From contig SHMT01000036.1 of assembly GCA_004282745.1 (NCBI GenBank), positions 1 to 45,474 on the forward strand: 45,474 bases of DNA, read 5' to 3'. Positions 39,743 through 45,474 of this stretch are shown here, piece by piece. Numbering within the stretch: the first letter of the stretch is position 1; each line of letters opens with the position of its first letter. The notes under the pieces were generated by a model, which made no database searches, was not told the origin of the DNA, and worked only from the letters and a program-made list of their open reading frames with translations. The stretch comes from Candidatus Scalindua sp. SCAELEC01 (GTDB taxonomy: Bacteria > Planctomycetota > Brocadiia > Brocadiales > Scalinduaceae). Made by a program: the position numbers and the translations under genes.

Positions 39743-40552
39743 ATGAACGTATTCTCTTTTGACATTGCGGGTGACATGGCTTTCTTCAAGAAAAATGATG
39801 CCAATGACATGGTGTATACAAGCTACAACTTTCTGCATAAACCGGTGATATTGGGTATTATCGGTGCTATTCTTGGAATTTCCGGTTATGCGAAATCAGG
39901 TGAAGATAAAAAGGAAAAGCGATATCCTGACTTTTACACAAATTTAAAAGATATAAAGATTGCCATATTCCCCCATTATGAGAAACCGTTGAAAAAAGTT
40001 ATTACGGGTTTTAATAATGCCTCTGGACTTGCATCAAGAAGCACAAAAAAACAAGGCGAGACCTGGCAGATAAGAGAGCAAATTCTTGTAGGAGAACCTG
40101 AAATCAGGTATACGGTATTTGTTCTTGATAATAACTCAATTCAGGATGGCTTAATTAGTAATCTGAAGCACTTATTAGAAAACAGAGAATCGGAATATCC
40201 TCTCTATTTCGGGAAAAATGAGTTTTTCGCCTATCATGAGAATTATCAGGAATATGAAGCTATGCCATTGACGTGTGCCGAAACATCTGTCTGTAGTTTA
40301 GTCAAAGCCGGTAATGAAAGTACGAATATTTTCCGTGAAGCTTCTTTTGAAGATTTTGACCCATTTGAAAAATCATCAAATGAAGGTTATACCTTATATG
40401 AGCATCTGCCATACGATTTTGACGAAAGGGGGTTTTATAAAAAGGATATGTTCGTTCTGACTCAACGGGAAATAATAATAAAAGATAAAACAGGCTTTTA
40501 TACACTTGTGACTAAAAGCGGAGGAGAACCGTTCAATGTTCAGTTTATTTAA
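39743..40552 (+). CDS. cas5: Cas5 (type I-B, Cas5h-like)
   Basis: A 269-residue RAMP protein that caps the 5' handle of the crRNA. It opens NVFSFDIAGDMAFFKKNDAN and has SYNFLHKPVILGIIGAILG, the usual Cas5 segment binding the crRNA handle, with RSTKKQGETWQIREQIL further on. GGAG precedes the ATG. The last 17 bases overlap the cas3 start, so translation is coupled. No lesion is seen. Confidence 0.9.
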   Translation: MNVFSFDIAGDMAFFKKNDANDMVYTSYNFLHKPVILGIIGAILGISGYAKSGEDKKEKRYPDFYTNLKDIKIAIFPHYEKPLKKVITGFNNASGLASRSTKKQGETWQIREQILVGEPEIRYTVFVLDNNSIQDGLISNLKHLLENRESEYPLYFGKNEFFAYHENYQEYEAMPLTCAETSVCSLVKAGNESTNIFREASFEDFDPFEKSSNEGYTLYEHLPYDFDERGFYKKDMFVLTQREIIIKDKTGFYTLVTKSGGEPFNVQFI

Positions 40553-43107
40553 TGTAGATTTAAAAGATATTAAAGCGTTTGCTCATTCAAAGACCAATTG
40601 CCTTAAGGAGCAGTTCCACATACATTGTGACAAAACATTATCCTACTTTGACGACATAATACAAACTTATGAAATTGAGAACATCTTCTACCGGCTACTA
40701 AAAGATATCGCTGAGGACGATAGTGTTGACAACGATAAGCTTTTAAAGATTATGCGGGAATTTGTTTTTTTTCATGATATCGGAAAATTAACTCCTGAAT
40801 TTCAGGCAAAACTGGATGGAAAAAAGAATGAGACGACACATAGTGATAAGAGTTTTTTTATTTTGGTATATGCAGTTCTGAAATTGAAAAAAACTGATAA
40901 GATCAACAACAAAGAGTTCATAATACTTTTCCTTCTTCTCTATTCAGTATACAAACACCATGGCAGGTTAAATGACATACTTGATGATATTCAGAACTTT
41001 TCATATAGGATTGATAGAAACGTTTTAGTTGATATTCTAAATCAACTAAATGAAGCGCCGGATGATAATATTCTTGATACAATGACGGCAAGAGGATTCT
41101 GGCACAAATGGAAGGACCGCAGCACAAGAGAACTTGTAAGAAAGTTGTCGAAAGACTCCCTGTCATTCTTTATCCTTGTAAAAATGTTTCACTCCTGTCT
41201 GATTTCATCTGATTATTTTGCAACAATGGAATATAAGACAGGACAAGAATTCTATCACGATATTCTTGATAAAGAATTAAATGAAGAAATTTCTAAAAAT
41301 TTCCATGAAACCCGCGAATTTGAAATTAACGGGAGAAAGGAAAAAAATTTCAATGTGAATATAAATAAGGAGAGAGATGCTTACAGGAATAAAAATATTG
41401 ATGATCTTACATGGTCTGATAACCTGGAAAGGAAAGAATCGCTTAACAAGATGCGTTCAATTTTAAATGTTATTACGGAAGACAATATTGAGAATATCCT
41501 GAAAGAGCAATCCGATAGTCGAACGTTCTTTCTTCACATACCTACGGGTGGAGGCAAAACAAATATTTCACTACGTTTAGCATTAAAGATTATAGAAAAG
41601 GGGGAGATAAAAAAAATATTTTATGTTTTCCCTTTTATTAATTTGATTGAGCAAAGCTATGAAGCACTTGGAAAGTTTATAGGTTTGGGTAATATGTCCC
41701 GTTTGGATTCGAGGTTTATCGATTCTTCAGACAATGAAGATAATTATCAGGATGACACAAAAGTATTTGCAAATTATGTTGATAGTTTGTTTTTCAACAA
41801 GCCTGTTCTTTTCATGAGCCATGTAAAATTCTTTGATCTTTTTTTCAGGAATGATAAAAACTCCAATTACAACTTTTACCAATTAGCTAACAGTGTTGTT
41901 ATCATAGATGAAATCCAGGCTTATAAAGATACTGTATGGACCGAAGTTGCTTAAATTTTTGACGTAATAGGCCGATTCCTTAATACCAATTTTATTGTAA
42001 TGAGCGCAACGCTCCCAAGATTAGATATTCTTACAAATTCAACATTTCATCAAATCATACCTGAAGACACATCCAGCAAAGTATTCAAACATGAGGTGTT
42101 TAAAAGGACAAAAATAATACCTGATAAAAAACTAAAAATCACCGATACAAAGGATAAAAACAAATTCAATAAGTTGGTAAACCGGATAAAAATACTTGAT
42201 AAAAAAAAACAAAATTCTTGTCGTTCTTAATATGGTAAAGGACTCTTTCGATTTATACTTAAAAATACAGGGTGAAAAAACAATATCTGAAAAATATGAG
42301 ATTTACCTACTTAATTCAACAATTATAGATACAAGAAAAAAAGCTATACTTGAAATCTGTAAAGATGAAAACAGGAAGGTTGTTATTGTATCTACTCAAT
42401 CTGTTGAGGCCGGCGTTGATATTGATTTTGATGTAGGGTTTAGGGCTTATGCACCATTCGATAGTATCGTTCAGGTTGCAGGCAGGATAAACAGGAATAG
42501 CAGCAAAGAGTGCTGTGAAATGTTTGTATTTGAAGACGGTACAAGCAAAAAAGTTTACAAAAAGGATTCTAAATCAATAGAAACGAATGATGATGCTTCT
42601 ATCAAATCCTTCTTTAGTAAAAAATTCATTGATGAAAATAGTGAAATAAAAGAATTCTACGATAGGGTTATAAATGGGATCGATCAAAAAAACAAGACAC
42701 TCTTTATCGACAGTTCTCAAACAAATGTCTCCGATATCAGGAATCTGTTTTTAAGACAGGTAGATCGAAATGTTCATCTTATTGAAGGTGATACGATTTC
42801 CCTTTTTATTCCTTACAATGAAGATGGTGAGAAATTATGGCTTGAATACGAATCTCTCTTTGATGGAGAAAAGTGTTTTGAGAATGCGATAAGTATCAAA
42901 GAATTTAAGAAACAATTGATACCTTATTCAATAAATATTTTCAACTGCTATACGAAGCACGGGAAATTGAAGGAAATAATTGATGAAGAGATAAGGTACG
43001 GATTTTACTATTGTGAAAACTGGTCTAAATATTACAACCTGGAGACGGGTCTTGATCAGGAGGAGTTTAAAAAGAGTGTCGGAGAAAGAGAGGCTCTTTT
43101 TGTCTGA
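40536..43107 (+). pseudogene. cas3: cas3 (HD nuclease-helicase) with an in-frame stop and a frameshift
   Basis: Read through both lesions, the protein would have about 857 residues, normal for Cas3. The N-terminal HD domain contains FFHDIGKLTPEF. Helicase motif I is IPTGGGKTN, motif II is VVIIDEIQAY, motif III is VMSATLP, and motif VI is VQVAGRINRNS. A TAA at 41952-41954 stops the frame between motifs II and III, and the same frame resumes after it without other damage. A run of nine A (42201-42209) then shifts the frame; eight A would restore it. The first 472 residues (HD plus half of RecA1) could still be made. Transcript slippage on A9 could rescue only the second lesion. Confidence 0.88.
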
Positions 43108-43603
43108 CCTGGCAAGAGTAACAGGTTCAATTTTGCAGGCGTATGTTATCTGTCGAAGACAGGCATGGCTTATGTCCAGGAACATATCAGGCAATCAGTA
43201 TAATGAATTTATCGCAATCGGCCGTTTGTTTTCAGATGAAACATATAAAAGAGACAAGAAAGAGATAATGATAGGGGGTAGTAAAATAGACGTCATAAGA
43301 CAGAAAGATGGTATTATTACCCTGATTGAAACTAAAAAGAGTTCCCGAATGATCGAGGCTTCACAAATGCAACTGCTCTTATATCTCTATAATTTCTCAA
43401 AAAAAGGCCGAGCCATCAAAGGTGAAATCAGGGTGCCAAAAGAGAAAAAGGTAATTCCTGTGGAATTAACAGATGATCGCATTGTTGAGGTTGAAAATTT
43501 GATTTCAGAAATCAAGTGTATGCTTCAAAAGGAATCTGCACCTACTAAGGAATGGATTAAGTTTTGTAAGACATGTTCCTATCTGGAATTTTGCTGGTCA
43601 TAA
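43076..43603 (+). CDS. cas4: Cas4 exonuclease of the adaptation module
   Basis: A 175-residue RecB-like nuclease that trims prespacers. Cys in YVICRRQAW and the three Cys of FCKTCSYLEFC give the four Fe-S cluster ligands. GSKIDVIR and LIETKKSS hold the nuclease Asp and Glu-x-Lys. I chose GTG 43076, 12 bases after AGGAGG (43059-43064), since the in-frame ATG at 43013 lies deep in cas3 and would add a non-typical leader. It overlaps the end of cas3 by 32 bases. Confidence 0.9.
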   Translation: MSEKERLFLSDLARVTGSILQAYVICRRQAWLMSRNISGNQYNEFIAIGRLFSDETYKRDKKEIMIGGSKIDVIRQKDGIITLIETKKSSRMIEASQMQLLLYLYNFSKKGRAIKGEIRVPKEKKVIPVELTDDRIVEVENLISEIKCMLQKESAPTKEWIKFCKTCSYLEFCWS

Positions 43604-43609
43604 TCAATC

Positions 43610-44605
43610 ATGAAAGAAACCGTATATATTTTTTCAAACGGCCGCCTTAAACGGAAAGACAATACTCTTTTCTTTGAGACCGAAGATGGGAATAAGAAGT
43701 TTATCCCTGTTGAAAATACAAAAGAGATCTTTATGTTCGGTGAGAATGACCTGAACTCTAAAGTGCTTAACTTTCTCTCTCAAAACGAAATCGTTCTCTC
43801 ATACTTCAATTACTACGGCTATTATGCGGGCAGTTTTTATCCCAGGGAGCATTATAACTCCGGTTTTATGATTCTCAAACAGGCAGATCACTATACCGAT
43901 GAAACGAAGAGGCAGTTTATCGCAAAGAGATTCATTGAAGGCGCTGTTAAAAATTGCCTTAAGATTTTGAAATATTACGAAAGGAGGGGGAAGGACCTTG
44001 CGCGACACATTAGCGAGATAGAAAATGCTCTCTCTAAACTTGAAGATCAGGAGAGTATTGAAAAGGCAATGGCCATTGAGGGTCAGATAAAACAGTCGTA
44101 CTACAATGCCTTTAACAACATAATCGACAATCCTGAGTTTTCCTTTGAAAGACGCACGAAAAGACCGCCCAGGGACTATTTGAATACTCTGATAAGTTTT
44201 TCAAATTCAATGATATACACCTATGTGCTTTCCGAGATATACCAGACACACCTTGATCCGAGAATCGGGTTTCTGCATACAACCAACTTCAGACGGTTTA
44301 CCCTTAACCTGGACGTGGCTGAGATATTTAAACCCGTTATTGGAGACAGGACAATCTTCTCGGTAATAAACAAGAAGATTATTACGGAAAATGACTTTGA
44401 AAAACAGTTGAATGGGATATTACTAAAAGATGCCGCCAGGAAGAGGTTCCTTCAATATATGGAGGAGCGCCTAAAACAGACGATTAAGCACTCCGGTTTA
44501 AAGAAGCAGGTGAGTTATAGAAGACTCATGAGGTTGGAGCTTTATAAACTGGAGAAGCATCTTATGGAAGAGGACAAATACAAACCTTTTATAATGGATT
44601 GGTAA
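43610..44605 (+). CDS. cas1: Cas1 integrase (type I-B)
   Basis: A 331-residue Cas1 starting KETVYIFSNGRLKRKDNTLF, usual for type I-B. A metal-binding Glu in MAIEGQIKQSYYNAF, the His in RIGFLHTTNFRRF and the acidic residues in LDVAEIFKPV form the active site. The protein seems intact. It integrates new spacers with Cas2. It starts 6 bases after cas4, and its stop overlaps the Cas2 start by one base (TAATG). Confidence 0.95.
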   Translation: MKETVYIFSNGRLKRKDNTLFFETEDGNKKFIPVENTKEIFMFGENDLNSKVLNFLSQNEIVLSYFNYYGYYAGSFYPREHYNSGFMILKQADHYTDETKRQFIAKRFIEGAVKNCLKILKYYERRGKDLARHISEIENALSKLEDQESIEKAMAIEGQIKQSYYNAFNNIIDNPEFSFERRTKRPPRDYLNTLISFSNSMIYTYVLSEIYQTHLDPRIGFLHTTNFRRFTLNLDVAEIFKPVIGDRTIFSVINKKIITENDFEKQLNGILLKDAARKRFLQYMEERLKQTIKHSGLKKQVSYRRLMRLELYKLEKHLMEEDKYKPFIMDW

Positions 44606-44871
44606 TGTTTGTAATACTCTATTATGACGTCAATAGCAAGCGTTGTGGAAAAATGGTAAAGGCCTGCAGGAAATATCTCCAGTGGGTGCAGAACTCGGTT
44701 TTTGAAGGTGAAGTTTCGGATGCCGGATACGAAAAAATGATTTTAGAGCTGAGAAAGATCATAAAATCAGAAGATAAAGACTCAATTGTTGTATATAAAT
44801 TTAGACAGATGAAGTATTATGAAAGGAATGTCTATGGCACGGATAAAAAAGGAGACAACCAATTCATATGA
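44605..44871 (+). CDS. cas2: Cas2 (type I-B)
   Basis: An 88-residue ferredoxin-fold protein starting MFVILYYDVNSKR, with the conserved Asp. YLQWVQNSVFEGEVS is the typical dimer strand and VVYKF is the second strand. The ATG at 44605 sits in TAATG with the cas1 stop. It is the last cas gene and lies 130 bases before the first repeat. Confidence 0.95.
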   Translation: MFVILYYDVNSKRCGKMVKACRKYLQWVQNSVFEGEVSDAGYEKMILELRKIIKSEDKDSIVVYKFRQMKYYERNVYGTDKKGDNQFI

Positions 44872-45001
44872 ATCTGTCTACCTCAAATAATGTAAAAAAT
44901 ATTGAGGATCGACAGGGAATACATAGTAATTTGAGGTGTTTTTTAATGTGTTTTGTATAAAAATTGACTACAAACCACTTTGCTCCGCTTAAAAGACGGG
45001 G
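44872..45001 (+). promoter_or_regulatory. CRISPR leader
   Basis: A 130-bp AT-rich stretch between cas2 and the first repeat, with no gene. The repeat orientation (ending GAAAC on the plus strand) puts the leader on this side. ATTGACTACAAACC near 44964 could be part of a promoter. Just before the repeat the sequence is GCTTAAAAGACGGGG. Confidence 0.6.
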
Positions 45002-45164
45002 GTTTTCATTTTACCTATGAGGAATTGAAACCGGCATGGCAGTAAAGATTGGGCAGGAGGTGTACTTGTTTTCATTTTACCTATGAGGAATTGAAACTTA
45101 GCAGATATACGTACCCATTCTTTAAACCTATCCAGTTTTCATTTTACCTATGAGGAATTGAAAC
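45002..45164 (+). CRISPR. CRISPR array, three 30-nt repeats and two spacers
   Basis: Repeats at 45002-45031, 45068-45097 and 45135-45164 are identical; each starts GTTTTCATTTTACC and ends TGAGGAATTGAAAC, the usual type I-B pattern with a GAAAC end. Spacers are 36 nt (45032-45067) and 37 nt (45098-45134). Transcription is expected on the plus strand, giving the repeat end as an 8-nt 5' handle ATTGAAAC. No match of either spacer to this window was seen. Confidence 0.97.
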
Positions 45165-45207
45165 AAAATGTTATCAGTGGCTAAAAGACGATTAAACAAT
45201 TTTATCT

Positions 45208-45345
45208 CTATTGTTTTTTGGAAAATTTGCTAAACCATTTTGCTATTTCATGCAAATCAAGATTTTCACTAGCAGCTTTAAGGGAAAATCTTTCAAGTTC
45301 TTTGTTTGATGCGGTGAGTATATAAAGAGAACCTGCTCAGGTGTT
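45208..45345 (-). pseudogene. C-terminal fragment of an unknown gene
   Basis: The minus strand reads LTASNKELERFSLKAASENL followed by DLHEIAKWFSKFSKKQ and a stop at 45208-45210. Just upstream the frame shifts: LVYLTPEQVLFI lies in another frame. It looks like the tail of a real gene, cut near the IS630-type element. I do not recognise the family. Confidence 0.35.
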
Positions 45346-45370
45346 AAATATACTAATCGCGAAATAAAAT

Positions 45371-45384
45371 TCGAGAATTCTCGA
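45371..45384. other. 14-bp perfect palindrome before the IS630-type transposase
   Basis: TCGAGAATTCTCGA is perfectly self-complementary. It lies 33 bases before the transposase ATG and could be an operator or part of the element's end. Confidence 0.35.
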
Positions 45385-45417
45385 GACAAACGTGCATGAA
45401 TATGTCATAATTCTTTT

Positions 45418-45474
45418 ATGACACCGTTTACCCTATCACAAGAAGAAATATCTAGCCTGAAAGCCGCACACAAA
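45418..45474 (+). CDS. IS630-type transposase, first 19 codons (cut by window edge)
   Basis: The visible start MTPFTLSQEEISSLKAAHK has the LSxEExxxLKAAH pattern of the N-terminal helix-turn-helix region of IS630-like (Tc1/mariner group) transposases. Only 19 codons lie in the window, so catalytic DDE residues and intactness cannot be judged. No terminal inverted repeat was defined in the 80 bases upstream. Confidence 0.55.
   Translation, partial: MTPFTLSQEEISSLKAAHK

Noticed and set aside
42000-42230. Short open frame starting at VMSATLP as a separate gene
   Set aside because: It is helicase motif III of cas3 in the same frame as the first part, separated only by the TAA at 41952.
43013-43075. 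Earlier ATG for cas4
   Set aside because: It lies deep within cas3 without a ribosome-binding site; the GTG at 43076 has AGGAGG correctly placed and gives a normal Cas4 N-terminus.
44980-45200. Shared AAAAGACG before the first and after the last CRISPR repeat as a target-site duplication
   Set aside because: Eight bases in AT-rich sequence is weak evidence and could be chance.
1-45474. tRNA, rRNA, riboswitch or replication-origin signals
   Set aside because: None was recognised; no T-arm-like GGTTCRA clover-leaf, ribosomal sequence or known aptamer core was seen on reading both strands by eye.

Overview
The window is about 45 kb of a bacterial chromosome of roughly 40 % GC. Lipoprotein signals, AsmA-like and YdbL-like envelope proteins, and a sigma-54 type promoter point to a Gram-negative (diderm) host. 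The mix (PspA with DUF4178, a DUF2760/twin-Hsp70 cluster, a FolM-FolB-FolK cluster, IS110 and IS630 elements, many palindromic repeats) would fit a planctomycete such as an anammox bacterium, or a deltaproteobacterium-like lineage. The sequence has no taxonomic marker that settles this. No rRNA or tRNA gene was seen.

Layout. At 1-464 lies the end of an IS110-family element (11 codons of transposase plus a structured non-coding end) beside half of a genomic palindromic repeat. Next come two stand-alone receiver proteins and thioredoxin reductase (466-2380, minus), a multicopper oxidase behind a sigma-54 type promoter (3076-4415), and a membrane-stress type cluster: K+ channel, YbjN-like protein, PspA, DUF4178 protein and a small lipoprotein (4565-7983). 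An aldo/keto reductase-RidA pair and a secreted HMA protein follow (8581-10507), then a 1.2 kb gene-poor stretch. A minus-strand block holds folM-folB-folK and a UDP-glucuronate decarboxylase (12183-15049). The plus-strand block 15339-25373 holds an AsmA/YdbH-like protein, a repeat and toxin-antitoxin island, a YdbL-like lipoprotein, TypA/BipA, a lysine-ketoglutarate-reductase-like protein and a HAD phosphatase. A DUF2760 membrane protein and two atypical Hsp70 proteins (25685-31184) precede a Na+/H+ antiporter and a PhzF protein.

From 34 kb the region is accessory and AT-rich. A four-helix-bundle (23S rRNA intervening-sequence type) gene is flanked on both sides by the same 9-bp repeat unit. 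A complete-looking type I-B CRISPR-Cas operon follows (cas6-cas8b-cas7-cas5-cas3-cas4-cas1-cas2) with a 3-repeat, 2-spacer array. Two protein toxin-antitoxin modules are built into this operon: a TumE-like pair that overlaps cas6 by ATGA, and a MazF-type pair between cas7 and cas5. cas3 carries an in-frame stop and an A9 frameshift, so interference by DNA shredding is probably lost while the complex and adaptation genes look intact. The window ends in the first 19 codons of an IS630-type transposase.

Three repeat families thread the window. R1 is a 63-150 bp palindrome with seven copies plus fragments; its ends read TAGTG...CACTA, it sits exactly on stop codons of several genes, and its terminal arms vary together. 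R2 (56-112 bp) has two long and two short copies and appears to be the IS110 target. R3 is a short GTAGGGGCACG-type repeat. The points most worth following are the toxin-antitoxin-laced I-B operon with broken cas3, the 9-bp arrays around the four-helix-bundle gene, R1 and its placement on stop codons, the IS110/R2 association with a candidate bridge RNA, the PspA-centred cluster and the DUF2760/Hsp70 cluster.
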